DNA of 34,546 bases from Nocardia sp. (GTDB lineage: Bacteria > Actinomycetota > Actinomycetes > Mycobacteriales > Mycobacteriaceae). The first letter of the stretch is position 1. Each line of letters opens with the position of its first letter. The stretch spans positions 593-35,138 of the forward strand of contig JACIXH010000030.1 of NCBI GenBank assembly GCA_014360565.1, read 5' to 3'. The position numbers and the translations under genes were made by a program. Of the stretch, positions 1 to 8,684 are shown one piece after another. The notes beneath the pieces were generated by a model, which made no database searches, was not told where the DNA came from, and was given only the letters and a program-made list of their open reading frames with translations.

Positions 1-705
1 TACGCCGTGCGTTCGCAGGACCTGGCGGCCAAGGCCACCACCGGCGGCTACTTCGCCAAGTCGATCGTTCCGGTCAAGGACCAGAACGGCCTCGTCGTGC
101 TCGACAACGACGAGCACATGCGTCCCGGCACCACCGCCGCCGACCTGGGCAAGCTGAACCCGTCCTTCGCCGGTGTCGGTGAGATGGGTGGCTTCGACGC
201 GGTCGCGCTGCAGAAGTACACCTACATCGAGAAGATCAACCACGTCCACCACGGTGGCAACAGCTCGGGCATCGTCGACGGCGCCGCCCTGGTTCTCGTG
301 GGTTCCGAAGAGGCAGGCAAGAACTCGGGTCTGACCCCGCGCGCCCGCGTCGTCGCGACCGCCACCTCCGGCGCCGACTCCACCATCATGCTGACCGGTC
401 CGACCCCGGCCGCCAAGAAGGCGCTGGCCAAGGCCGGTCTGACGATCGAGGACATGGACCTCGTCGAGATCAACGAGGCGTTCGCCTCCGTGGTGCTGAA
501 GTTCCAGAAGGACCTGAACGTCCCGGACGAGAAGCTGAACGTCAACGGCGGCGCGATCGCCATGGGCCACCCGCTGGGTGCCACCGGCGCGATGATCACC
601 GGCACCGTGCTCGACGAGCTGGAGCGTCGCAACGCGCGCTACGGCCTGATCACGCTGTGCATCGGTGGCGGCATGGGTGTTGCCACCATCATCGAGCGCG
701 TCTGA
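1..705 (+). CDS. fadA: Acetyl-CoA acyltransferase (thiolase), beta subunit of the FadAB complex, 5'-truncated
   Basis: The C-terminal 234 residues of a thiolase are present; the gene begins before the window. The family carries out the last step of beta-oxidation, in which 3-ketoacyl-CoA plus CoA gives acetyl-CoA and a shortened acyl-CoA. Visible family motifs are EINEAFA, the [16 protein letters not shown] block holding a catalytic His, and CIGGGMG near the C-terminus holding the second catalytic Cys. The N-terminal nucleophilic Cys lies outside the window. Mycobacterial FadA is about 400 residues, so roughly 170 are missing. The stop lies 40 bp before the fadB start and the two genes share strand, so this is the fadA-fadB operon. 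Paired with FadB it should form the trifunctional complex rather than a stand-alone biosynthetic thiolase. The family call is certain; the subfamily rests on the neighbour. Confidence 0.93.
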   Translation, partial: YAVRSQDLAAKATTGGYFAKSIVPVKDQNGLVVLDNDEHMRPGTTAADLGKLNPSFAGVGEMGGFDAVALQKYTYIEKINHVHHGGNSSGIVDGAALVLVGSEEAGKNSGLTPRARVVATATSGADSTIMLTGPTPAAKKALAKAGLTIEDMDLVEINEAFASVVLKFQKDLNVPDEKLNVNGGAIAMGHPLGATGAMITGTVLDELERRNARYGLITLCIGGGMGVATIIERV

Positions 706-745
706 CCTCCCGGCCCACACTTCTCACAGGAGAGAACGAAAACTT

Positions 746-2902
746 ATGACTGACAACATCATCGGCTGGGAGAAGGACGCCGACGGCGTGGTCGTCCTCA
801 CTATCGACGACCCCAGCCAGGGCGCCAACACCATGAACGACGCGTACCTCGCGTCGATGAACGCCACCGTCGAACGCCTCGAGGCGGAGAAGGACGACAT
901 CACCGGCGTCATCCTCACCTCGGGCAAGAAGACCTTCTTCGCAGGCGGCGACCTGAAGAACATGATGAAGGTCGGCCCGGACAACGCGGCCGAGGTCGTC
1001 AAGATGGTCACCGACGTCAAGGCCCCGCTGCGTCGCCTCGAGCAGCTCGGCAAGCCGGTCGTCGCGGCCATCAACGGCGCTGCCCTCGGTGGCGGCCTGG
1101 AGATCGCGCTGGCCACCCACTACCGCGTCGCGGCCGACGTCAAGGGTTCGGCTATCGGCCTGCCCGAGGTGTCGCTGGGCCTGCTGCCCGGCGGCGGCGG
1201 CGTGACCCGCACCGTGCGCATGCTCGGCCTGCAGAACGCGCTGATGCAGGTGCTGCTGCAGGGTCAGCGTCACCGCGTCACCAAGGCCAAGGAAATCGGC
1301 CTGATCGACGAGGTCGTCGCTACCGTCGAGGAGCTCGTTCCCGCCGCGAAGGCGTGGATCGCGGCCAACCCCGACGCTGCGCAGCCGTGGGACAAGAAGG
1401 GCTTCCGGATCCCCGGCGGCACCCCGTCCACCCCGGCCTTCGCGGCGAACCTGCCTGCGTTCCCGGCCAACCTGCGCAAGCAGATCAAGGGCACCAACAT
1501 GCCCGCCCCGCGCGCCATCATGGCCGCGGCGGTCGAGGGTTCGCAGGTCGACATCGACAACGCGCTGACCATCGAGGGCCGTTACTTCACGAGCCTGCTG
1601 ACCGGTCCGGTCGCGAAGAACATGATCCAGGCGTTCTTCTTCGACCTCAACCACATCAACGGTGGCGGCTCGCGTCCGTCGGTCGCCGATGTGCCCAAGC
1701 GTGAGATCAAGAAGATCGGTGTCATCGGCGCAGGCATGATGGGCGCGGGCATCGCGTATGTCTCGGCCAAGGCCGGCTACGAGGTCGTGCTCAAGGACGT
1801 CGAGCTCGCCAACGCCGTCAAGGGCAAGGGCTACGCCGAGGCCATCGAGGCCAAGGCTCTCTCGCGTGGCAAGACCACCCAGGAGAAGTCCGACGCGCTG
1901 CTGGCTCGCATCACCCCGTCGGCCGACGCGGCCGACTTCAAGGGTGTCGACTTCGTGATCGAGGCCGTGTTCGAGAACCCGGACCTCAAGAACAAGGTCT
2001 TCCAGGAGATCGAGGACATCGTCGACGCCGATGCGCTGCTCGGCTCGAACACCTCGACCCTGCCGATCACCCTGCTCTCGGAGGGTGTGAAGCGCTCCGA
2101 GGACTTCATCGGTATCCACTTCTTCTCCCCCGTGGACAAGATGCCGCTGGTGGAGATCATCAAGGGCAAGAACACCTCCGACGAGGCGCTGGCCCGGGTG
2201 TACGACTACACCCTCGCCATCAAGAAGACCCCGATCGTCGTCAACGACAGCCGTGGCTTCTTCACCTCGCGCGTGATCGGCACCTTCATCAACGAGGCCA
2301 TCTCCATGGTCGCCGAGGGTATCGACCCGGCCACTGTCGAGCAGGCCGGTCTGCAGGCGGGCTACCCGGCCGCGCCGCTGAAGCTCAGCGACGAGCTGAA
2401 CTTCACCACCATGCAGAAGATCTACAAGGAGACCTCCGAGGCCATCATCGCTGCCGGTGGCGAGCTCAATGCCGCGTCCGCGAAGACCGCCGAGGTCCTC
2501 AACACGCTGATCGACAAGTACGACCGCAAGGGCAAGCTGGGCGGTGCCGGCTTCTACGAGTACGTCGACGGCAAGGCCACCGGCCTGTGGGACGACCTGC
2601 GTGAGATCTTCAACTCGAGCCGTGAGCTCCCGGAGGGCGTCACCTTCCAGGATCTCAAGGACCGGATGATGTTCGCCGAGTCCATCGAGACCCAGAAGTG
2701 CTTCGACGAAGGCGTGCTCACCAGCACCGCCGACGCGAACATCGGCTCGATCTTCGGCATCGGCTTCCCGGCCTGGTCGGGTGGCTCGCACCAGTTCATC
2801 GTGGGCTACCCCGGCGGCCAGGAGGCCTTCGTGGCCCGTGCCGACGAGCTGGCCGCGAAGTTCGGCCCGCGTTTCGAGGTTCCGGCCTCGCTGCGTAAGT
2901 AG
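746..2902 (+). CDS. fadB: 3-hydroxyacyl-CoA dehydrogenase / enoyl-CoA hydratase, alpha subunit of the FadAB complex
   Basis: A 718-residue two-domain beta-oxidation enzyme. Residues about 1-310 form the crotonase (enoyl-CoA hydratase) half, with the oxyanion region GAALGGGLEIALA and two candidate catalytic acids, Glu119 and Glu141 (in LPEVSLGLLPGGGG). Residues about 320-718 form the 3-hydroxyacyl-CoA dehydrogenase half, with the NAD-binding motif GAGMMG at 328-333, SNTSTLPI, and the catalytic His458 in GIHFFSP. Length matches mycobacterial FadB (about 720). The ATG at 746 was chosen because AGGAGAG sits about 12 bp upstream and the crotonase fold begins directly after it; the open frame extends upstream into fadA without homology. 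With FadA it should hydrate, oxidise and thiolyse acyl-CoAs by channelling. Transcription probably ends at the hairpin 46 bp downstream. Confidence 0.96.
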   Translation: MTDNIIGWEKDADGVVVLTIDDPSQGANTMNDAYLASMNATVERLEAEKDDITGVILTSGKKTFFAGGDLKNMMKVGPDNAAEVVKMVTDVKAPLRRLEQLGKPVVAAINGAALGGGLEIALATHYRVAADVKGSAIGLPEVSLGLLPGGGGVTRTVRMLGLQNALMQVLLQGQRHRVTKAKEIGLIDEVVATVEELVPAAKAWIAANPDAAQPWDKKGFRIPGGTPSTPAFAANLPAFPANLRKQIKGTNMPAPRAIMAAAVEGSQVDIDNALTIEGRYFTSLLTGPVAKNMIQAFFFDLNHINGGGSRPSVADVPKREIKKIGVIGAGMMGAGIAYVSAKAGYEVVLKDVELANAVKGKGYAEAIEAKALSRGKTTQEKSDALLARITPSADAADFKGVDFVIEAVFENPDLKNKVFQEIEDIVDADALLGSNTSTLPITLLSEGVKRSEDFIGIHFFSPVDKMPLVEIIKGKNTSDEALARVYDYTLAIKKTPIVVNDSRGFFTSRVIGTFINEAISMVAEGIDPATVEQAGLQAGYPAAPLKLSDELNFTTMQKIYKETSEAIIAAGGELNAASAKTAEVLNTLIDKYDRKGKLGGAGFYEYVDGKATGLWDDLREIFNSSRELPEGVTFQDLKDRMMFAESIETQKCFDEGVLTSTADANIGSIFGIGFPAWSGGSHQFIVGYPGGQEAFVARADELAAKFGPRFEVPASLRK

Positions 2903-2947
2903 TACCCGCTTCGCACCGGCGCTTGCGACCGGTGTTCGAATCGGTCA

Positions 2948-2981
2948 GGAAGCCCGTCACCGTTCGCGGTGACGGGCTTCC
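2948..2981. terminator. Strong intrinsic terminator hairpin with UUCG tetraloop
   Basis: A perfect 15-bp inverted repeat (2948-2962 with 2967-2981) encloses the four-base loop TTCG closed by C-G, an extra-stable tetraloop. It lies between the fadB stop and the converging minus-strand gene that ends at 2988, so it can serve both directions. The T-tract after it is short (GTCGTTCTA), as is common in high-GC actinomycetes. Confidence 0.85.
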
Positions 2982-2987
2982 GTCGTT

Positions 2988-3725
2988 CTAACGGAAGCCG
3001 ATCGCGCCGGCGATGTCGCCGTGGCGGTACCGCAGATACTTCGCGACGAGCTCGGCGTCGACGGCCGCGGTGGCGGTCACGAGGGTGATCACCACGAACT
3101 CCTTCGTCGCCCCGGCCTTCCATTTGCCGGTCGCGAAGTCGTCGATCATGCCCGCCGAGCGAACGTCGAGATCCTTCTCTTCGATCTGATCGGCCGCAGT
3201 CTCGGCTGCCGCCGCGTCGCTCATCGCCAGCACGAACTGGGTAATCTTCACGTCTGCGCCTTCGGCGCTCAGCAGCATCTCGGTGGCGTATCGGCAGCCG
3301 AGACCGGTGAGCTTGCTGCCCTTGGCGACCGGCGCGCAATCGTTGTGATCGCGGCCCTCGACCCAGTCGGCCTTCATCTGGACATCACCGAGTTTGAAGT
3401 TCCACGGACCCTCGTAGTCGGTGTAGCTCAGGCGCGCCCCGGTCGTGGGCTTCGGCTTGGTGGTCGTCGTCGGTTTGCCCCGGGTGGTGGAGGAGGCGGT
3501 CGTCGTCTTTGCCGTCGCCGACGCGGCCACGGCAGTACCCGAAACCTGCTGACCAGCCGATATCAGCAGGCCCGCCCCGACAACCAGCCCGGCGATCACG
3601 ACCAGGGCAATGACTATCCACCCCGCGTTCGACTTCGGCGGCGGCGCGAGCGGCGCCATCTCCTGCGCGTGGACAGGGCCGTGCCCCCACGCGCCCGGAT
3701 CCTGCTGCCCGGATGGATACGTCAT
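2988..3725 (-). CDS. Membrane-anchored protein with Thr-rich linker, function unknown
   Basis: A 245-residue protein. The first ~33 residues are Pro/Gly-rich and cytoplasmic-looking. One strongly hydrophobic segment follows (about 35-58, WIVIALVVIAGLVVGAGLLI), then a low-complexity Thr/Ala/Lys-Pro linker (about 65-95) and a ~150-residue extracytoplasmic domain. That domain has two Cys (in NDCAPVAKGSK and GLGCRYAT) that could form a disulphide. The lack of a cleavage motif suggests an anchored type II topology rather than a secreted protein. The start is the ATG at 3725, with a GGGGGG-containing ribosome site about 7 bp upstream. I do not recognise the extracellular domain. The architecture (proline-rich head, one helix, Thr-rich stalk, globular domain) is common among mycolate-actinomycete envelope proteins. 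It converges on fadB across the terminator and diverges from the phytase-like gene. Confidence 0.8.
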   Translation of the reverse strand: MTYPSGQQDPGAWGHGPVHAQEMAPLAPPPKSNAGWIVIALVVIAGLVVGAGLLISAGQQVSGTAVAASATAKTTTASSTTRGKPTTTTKPKPTTGARLSYTDYEGPWNFKLGDVQMKADWVEGRDHNDCAPVAKGSKLTGLGCRYATEMLLSAEGADVKITQFVLAMSDAAAAETAADQIEEKDLDVRSAGMIDDFATGKWKAGATKEFVVITLVTATAAVDAELVAKYLRYRHGDIAGAIGFR

Positions 3726-3908
3726 GACTTGACCCCCCTTGTCATCCCCGACGGCGCCGAGCCCGCCCGGTTCGTGCCATCGACCCTACTGGGTGCGCAC
3801 GCCGATGATGACGCTGACATTGCTGGGTGCGGGCGGCCGTGAGTCGCCGACCGACAGTTCCGATGGTGTTCACCTGGGGGTTCGCTCGGGTCGATAGCGT
3901 TGCGGCCC

Positions 3909-4988
3909 ATGGGACATCGGGTAGCCGCGGCGATTTTCGGTGCGATGGTGGTCGGGGTGAGCGCGCCGGTGGCGGTGGCCGATATCGGGGTTCGGGTGTT
4001 GGGGGAGCAAGTTATCGATCACGATTTCGAGTTCGCCGCGACGGTGGTCGGGGGTTTGTCGGGTATCGACTATGTGCCCGGCAGCGGGGAGTTCGTTCTG
4101 ATCAGTGACGATCGTTCGGAGAAGGGGCCTGCCCGGTTCTACACAGCGCGGATTCCGGTGGGCGAGACGGGCATCGGTCCAGTGAGCTTCACTGGTTCGC
4201 AGCCGCTGCGCCGGGCGGACGGGAGCCTGTATCCGCCGAGGTCGGTGGACCCGGAGGATATTCGGGTCGATCCATGGACGGGGTACTACTTCTGGACGCA
4301 GGAGGGCGAGCGGTCCGGCGGACTTGCCGATCCTTCGGTCCGGGTATCCGGAGCGGACGGAGGGTTCGTTTCCGAGTTGCCGATCCCGGACAACGAGCGG
4401 ATGCGCGCTGATTCGGGACCTCGGCAGAATCAGGCGCTCGAGGCAGCGACCTTCGCTGCCGGTGGGGCATTGTTCGTGACCGCGATGGAAGGGCCACTGC
4501 TCCAGGACGGGCCGGGCGCCACGACGACCGCCGGGGCCACGACGCGGATCACCGTGCAGGCCAGGTTCGGGCCGCTGCTGGCGCAGTTCGCGTATCCGCT
4601 GGAACCGGTGTTCGCCGAGTCGCAACCGGGAGCAGGGCAGGCGAGCAACGGCGTGACCGCGATGGTGGCCGATGACGCACTCGATCCGACGCGGTTCCTG
4701 GTGGTGGAACGAGCCTTCGCCGAAGGGGTGGGCAACCGGGTACGGATCTTCGAGATCGACACGTCGGCCGCGAGCAATGTGCTCGACACGCCGATCGCGG
4801 GCGCGCGACCGGTGGCCAAGCGGCTCGTCGCCGACCTCACCGATCTGGGGATCGAGGCCGTCGACAACATCGAGGCAATGACATGGGGACCCCGGCTGCC
4901 CTCGGGCGAGCGCACGTTGGTGCTGGTCGCGGACAACAACTTCGCGGCCAGGCAACGCACTCAGCTGATCGCGCTCGCCGTGCGCTGA
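3909..4988 (+). CDS. Secreted esterase-like / phytase-like beta-propeller protein
   Basis: A 359-residue protein with a Sec signal peptide (MGHRVAAAIFGAMVVGVSAPVAVA, cleavage predicted near residue 24). The mature part resembles the esterase-like-activity-of-phytase family (PF13449): GLSGIDYVPGSGEFVLISDDR near the N-terminus, the PEDIRVDPWTGYYFWTQEGE block, LEAATFAAGG, and the C-terminal NIEAMTWGPRLPSGERTLVLVADNNF. These acidic and aromatic motifs mark blades of a metal-binding propeller. Its substrate cannot be told from sequence; phosphoester hydrolysis is inferred from family. The frame also has a TTG at 3900, but the ATG at 3909 starts the signal peptide cleanly. A TANNNT box (TAGCGT, 3895-3900) sits 8 bp before that ATG and no Shine-Dalgarno is evident, so translation may be leaderless. 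Confidence 0.85.
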   Translation: MGHRVAAAIFGAMVVGVSAPVAVADIGVRVLGEQVIDHDFEFAATVVGGLSGIDYVPGSGEFVLISDDRSEKGPARFYTARIPVGETGIGPVSFTGSQPLRRADGSLYPPRSVDPEDIRVDPWTGYYFWTQEGERSGGLADPSVRVSGADGGFVSELPIPDNERMRADSGPRQNQALEAATFAAGGALFVTAMEGPLLQDGPGATTTAGATTRITVQARFGPLLAQFAYPLEPVFAESQPGAGQASNGVTAMVADDALDPTRFLVVERAFAEGVGNRVRIFEIDTSAASNVLDTPIAGARPVAKRLVADLTDLGIEAVDNIEAMTWGPRLPSGERTLVLVADNNFAARQRTQLIALAVR

Positions 4989-5134
4989 GGAGCGGCCGGC
5001 GATAACCGTTGCCGCCACAGCGTCGAATCTCCACCCGATAGATGCCGGATCGCGCTAGCTTGGATATGTGCGGTGATATCGATTCCGCATACCGACCGAA
5101 ACGCCGGTGACGCCGATTTGTGAGAGGTGGTCAC

Positions 5135-8100
5135 ATGGATCCGGAGCCGACGCGATTGCAGCGCGGGCTAGCAGAGGCGGCGCCGGTGAATATGGATACG
5201 CAGCGTGCGAAGGCTCCGGGGGAGACCGACAAAGCTGTGATCGCCGAGTTGGATGCCATGGGGCTGACCGGAGCCAAGGAGATCGGGCGCGGCGGGTTCG
5301 GTGTTGTGTACCGGGCTTTACAGCCGGCGCTGGATCGGGTTGTCGCGGTCAAGGTGCTCTCCTCGGAGATCGACGTGGAGAGCCGGGAACGGTTCCTGCG
5401 CGAGGAACAGGCGATGGGCAGGCTGTCCGGGCACCCGAATATCGTCGACATCCTGCAGGTCGACGTGACCGAGACCGGGCTGCCGCTGATCGTGATGCCG
5501 TACTGCTCGCGCGGCTCACTCGAACGCCTCATCCATGACCGAGGCCCGCTGACCTGGTCGGATACGCTGCGCGCCGGGGTGAAGCTGGCGGCGGCGATCG
5601 AGTCGGCGCATCGGGCGGGGATCCTGCATCGCGACGTGAAACCGGCCAACGTCCTGATCAGCGGCTACGGCGAACCGCAACTCACCGACTTCGGTATCGC
5701 CCGTATCCCCGGCGGATTTCAGACGTCGAGCAGCCTGATCACCGGCTCGCCCGCCTTCACCGCGCCGGAGGTACTCAAAGGCAATGAGCCGACGGTGCGG
5801 TCCGATATCTACGGCCTCGGGGCGACCCTGTTCGCCCTGCTGACCGGCCACGCCGCCTTCGAACGCCAGGCCGGGGAGAAGGTGGTCGCCCAGTTCCTGC
5901 GCATCACCACCCAGCATGTCCCCGACCTGCGCGCCCAGGACATCCCCGGTGACGTGGCGGCGGTGATCGAACGGGCGATGGCGCCCGAGCCGGCCGACCG
6001 GCCTGCCTCGGCCTACGAATTCGGCGAACTGCTGCGCGATGTCCAGCGGGCCCGCGGCCAGATGCCCGACGACATGGCGCTGCTCGACTCCGAGGAGGCC
6101 ACCGACGACATGCCGGAGGTCCTGAAGTCGGGTACCGGCCGCCGCAGCTGGCCGCTGACCCTGCAGCCCGCGGGCGCCTCGGTGCCGATGCCGAGCACGA
6201 CGACCGGCACTCTGCCGCCGACCGCCGCCACCAAGTTCCGCCCGCCCACGCCCGCGCGCGAGCCCTTTCCCCGTCAGCGTCTGCTCGACGTGCTGCGCGA
6301 AGGTGGTCAGCGCAGGCTGGCGCTGATCCACGCACCCGCCGGCTTCGGCAAGAGCACGGTCGCCACCCAGTGGCGCGCGGACCTGGCCACTCGCGATATT
6401 CCGGTGGCCTGGCTCGGCGTCGACCAGGACGACGACAGCGAGGTCTGGTTTCTCGCCCACCTCATCCAGGCCATCCGCCGGGTGCGCCCCGACGTGGGCG
6501 CGGGTCTGGAGCAGATGCTGGAGGAGCGTCCCACCGACGCTGTCGCCTATGTGATCGCCACCCTGATCGACGAGATCCATGCCAGCGGACAACCCGTGGT
6601 CGTCGTCGTCGACGACTGGCACCGCGTGCGCGACGCCGGCGTGCAGCGGGCGATGGCGGCCCTGCTCGACAACGGTTGTCACCATGTGCGGTTCGTGATC
6701 ACCAGTCGCGATCAGTCGGGCCTGCCGATCAGCCGGATGCGAGTGCGCGACGAGCTGGTCGAGCTGGACGCTGCCGCACTGCGGCTCACCGAGTCCGAGA
6801 CTCGCCAGATCCTGGTGGAGCGCAACGGTTTCGCCCTCACCGATGAGCAGGTGGAGCAGATCCACACCGCGACCGACGGCTGGCCCGCCGCCATCCAGCT
6901 GGTGAGCCTGACGCTGCGCGACAGGGCCGATCCGGCGCAGTTGCTGAATTCGCTCGCCGAGGGTGGGCACGGAATGCGGGAGTACCTGGCGGAGAACGTG
7001 CTCGACGCGCTCGCGCCGGAACAGCTCGAGTTCCTGATGGCGATCTCGGTGGTCGAGCGGGTGAACGGTTCGCTGGCCGGGACGCTCGCCGATGTCGACG
7101 ACGGTGCGGCGATGCTGGAGCAGGCCGAGCAGCGCGAGCTCTTCCTGCACCGGATCCAGCACGATCCGGAGTGGTATCGCATGCAGCCGCTGTTCGCCGA
7201 GCATCTGCGTGCCCGGCTCGAACGCGAACACCCCGGTCGCGCCAAAGTTCTGCATCGCAAGGCAGCTCGCTGGTATGCCGAGCATCAACTGCTGCGCAAG
7301 TCGGTGGACCACGCGCTGGCCGCGACCGATCTCAAACTCGCCGCCGATCTACTCGAAAGCGGCGGCATGGACCTGATCGACGGCTCTCGACTCGCCACCC
7401 TGCTCGGCAGCGTCTCGAAACTGCCGATGCAGCAGGTGACTTCGCGGTCGAAGCTGCTGATGGCGGTGGCCAGGGCGAATATGAACATGCAGCAGTCCGG
7501 TACCGCGCGTAGCGCGCTGGGCAGGCTGTCGAACATGCTGGCCCGCAGCGCGCCCGGCGAGCCGGAGGCGATCGAGCAGCGCTGTGCGGCAGCAGTGCTG
7601 GACGCGGCCGATCGAGTGGTCCACGACAACACCGCCGGGGTGGTCGACAGTTTGACCGCTGTGCTGGAAGAACCCGGTGATCTGCCCGCCTGGGTCGTGT
7701 CCACCGCCGCGAACCTGATGTCGTTCGTTCGACTGTGCGAGTTCGACTTCGGCGCGGTCACCGAGCTGCAGGAGTGGGCCGCCGACTATCACACGCAGTC
7801 CAAGGACCCACTCGGTCCGGTGTTCGGCCTGTGCGCGCTGGGCGATGCCGCCTACGAACAGCTCGATATCGGTACCGCGACCACCTGTTTCGAGCAGGCG
7901 TACCGAACGGCGCGAGACAGGGCGGGCCCACGCTCGGACGCCGCGCGGATCGCGGCCGCTCTGCTGGGTGAACTGGCCTATCGTCGTGGCGATCTGGCGA
8001 CGGCCGATCGGCTGCTCGACGAGAGCCACGAACTGGTCACCCGGGTCGGTCCTGTCGACTTCCTGATCGCGAGCTTCGTGATCGGAGCAAGGGTGAAAGC

Positions 8101-8674
8101 CGCACTCGGCGACCAGTACACAGCTTCGGCACGCCTCGACGAAGGCGCGCGAGTGGCTGCGGAGAACGGGTTGGCCCGACTCGATGCCCATGTCCGGGCC
8201 GAACGGTCCAGGCTCGGATTCCCCACCGGCGCCGACAACTTCACCCCCGATTCCTCGGGTAACGGCGCACGGAGCAAGAAGGGGCCCGCCGCGCTGATCG
8301 CCGAGGCGAGCGCCATCGCCGATATTCGGGTACTGCTGGCCGAACAGCGGCTACGCGCCGACGATCGGGCCGCCCGCCATGCGCGGGTGATCTACGCGCG
8401 AACACTCGAACAGTCGCGTCCCCGTGCCGAACTGGAAGCGACCCTGCTGCTCGCGGAGTGCCTGGCCTCGGCGGGGTGGGTCGGGGAAGCGACCGGGCTG
8501 GTGCTGCCGGTCCTGCGCACCTGCGCCGAACTCGGCTGGACCAGACCGCTACTGGACGCGGGGCCGGGTGTGGTCGGCTTGTTGCACGTGTTGCGCACGC
8601 AATCCCATGACGGGCAGGACCATCCGATCCTGCACGACCTGCCCGGTCACTTCCTCGACGAACTCCTCGGTTGA
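5135..8674 (+). CDS. pknK: PknK-like serine/threonine protein kinase fused to MalT-type ATPase and helical repeats
   Basis: A 1179-residue regulatory protein. The kinase domain spans about 45-300: Gly-rich loop GRGGFGVVY (51-59), ATP-anchoring Lys73 in VAVKV, HRDVKPANV with catalytic Asp167, DFG at 185-187, a Ser/Thr-rich activation segment (QTSSSLITGSPAFTAPE) and an APE motif. A linker leads to an STAND/MalT-type ATPase: KFRPPTPAREPFPRQRL is the usual MalT-family entry motif, the Walker A is APAGFGKST (Lys406), and VVVVVDDW is the Walker B. The rest, to about 1170, is helical and TPR-like. No transmembrane segment and no C-terminal LuxR helix-turn-helix are visible. M. tuberculosis PknK (about 1110 residues) has the same order and is a soluble growth and stress regulator. 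The ATG at 5135 follows GAGAGGTGG at 5122-5130; an in-frame GTG at 5120 is less likely. It converges on bfaB with a 10-bp gap. Confidence 0.9.
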   Translation: MDPEPTRLQRGLAEAAPVNMDTQRAKAPGETDKAVIAELDAMGLTGAKEIGRGGFGVVYRALQPALDRVVAVKVLSSEIDVESRERFLREEQAMGRLSGHPNIVDILQVDVTETGLPLIVMPYCSRGSLERLIHDRGPLTWSDTLRAGVKLAAAIESAHRAGILHRDVKPANVLISGYGEPQLTDFGIARIPGGFQTSSSLITGSPAFTAPEVLKGNEPTVRSDIYGLGATLFALLTGHAAFERQAGEKVVAQFLRITTQHVPDLRAQDIPGDVAAVIERAMAPEPADRPASAYEFGELLRDVQRARGQMPDDMALLDSEEATDDMPEVLKSGTGRRSWPLTLQPAGASVPMPSTTTGTLPPTAATKFRPPTPAREPFPRQRLLDVLREGGQRRLALIHAPAGFGKSTVATQWRADLATRDIPVAWLGVDQDDDSEVWFLAHLIQAIRRVRPDVGAGLEQMLEERPTDAVAYVIATLIDEIHASGQPVVVVVDDWHRVRDAGVQRAMAALLDNGCHHVRFVITSRDQSGLPISRMRVRDELVELDAAALRLTESETRQILVERNGFALTDEQVEQIHTATDGWPAAIQLVSLTLRDRADPAQLLNSLAEGGHGMREYLAENVLDALAPEQLEFLMAISVVERVNGSLAGTLADVDDGAAMLEQAEQRELFLHRIQHDPEWYRMQPLFAEHLRARLEREHPGRAKVLHRKAARWYAEHQLLRKSVDHALAATDLKLAADLLESGGMDLIDGSRLATLLGSVSKLPMQQVTSRSKLLMAVARANMNMQQSGTARSALGRLSNMLARSAPGEPEAIEQRCAAAVLDAADRVVHDNTAGVVDSLTAVLEEPGDLPAWVVSTAANLMSFVRLCEFDFGAVTELQEWAADYHTQSKDPLGPVFGLCALGDAAYEQLDIGTATTCFEQAYRTARDRAGPRSDAARIAAALLGELAYRRGDLATADRLLDESHELVTRVGPVDFLIASFVIGARVKAALGDQYTASARLDEGARVAAENGLARLDAHVRAERSRLGFPTGADNFTPDSSGNGARSKKGPAALIAEASAIADIRVLLAEQRLRADDRAARHARVIYARTLEQSRPRAELEATLLLAECLASAGWVGEATGLVLPVLRTCAELGWTRPLLDAGPGVVGLLHVLRTQSHDGQDHPILHDLPGHFLDELLG

Positions 8675-8684
8675 GCCTGCTGCC

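Noticed and set aside
689..2791. A 700-codon open frame antisense to fadB
   Set aside because: Shadow frame: low-complexity Asp/Leu/Val/Arg sequence, no motif, and fadB is unmistakable on the other strand.
3870..5018. A 382-codon open frame antisense to the phytase-like gene
   Set aside because: Arg/His-rich shadow sequence without family features; the plus-strand product has a clean signal peptide and family motifs.
5516..7312. A 598-codon open frame antisense to pknK
   Set aside because: Shadow of the kinase-ATPase gene; no recognisable domain.
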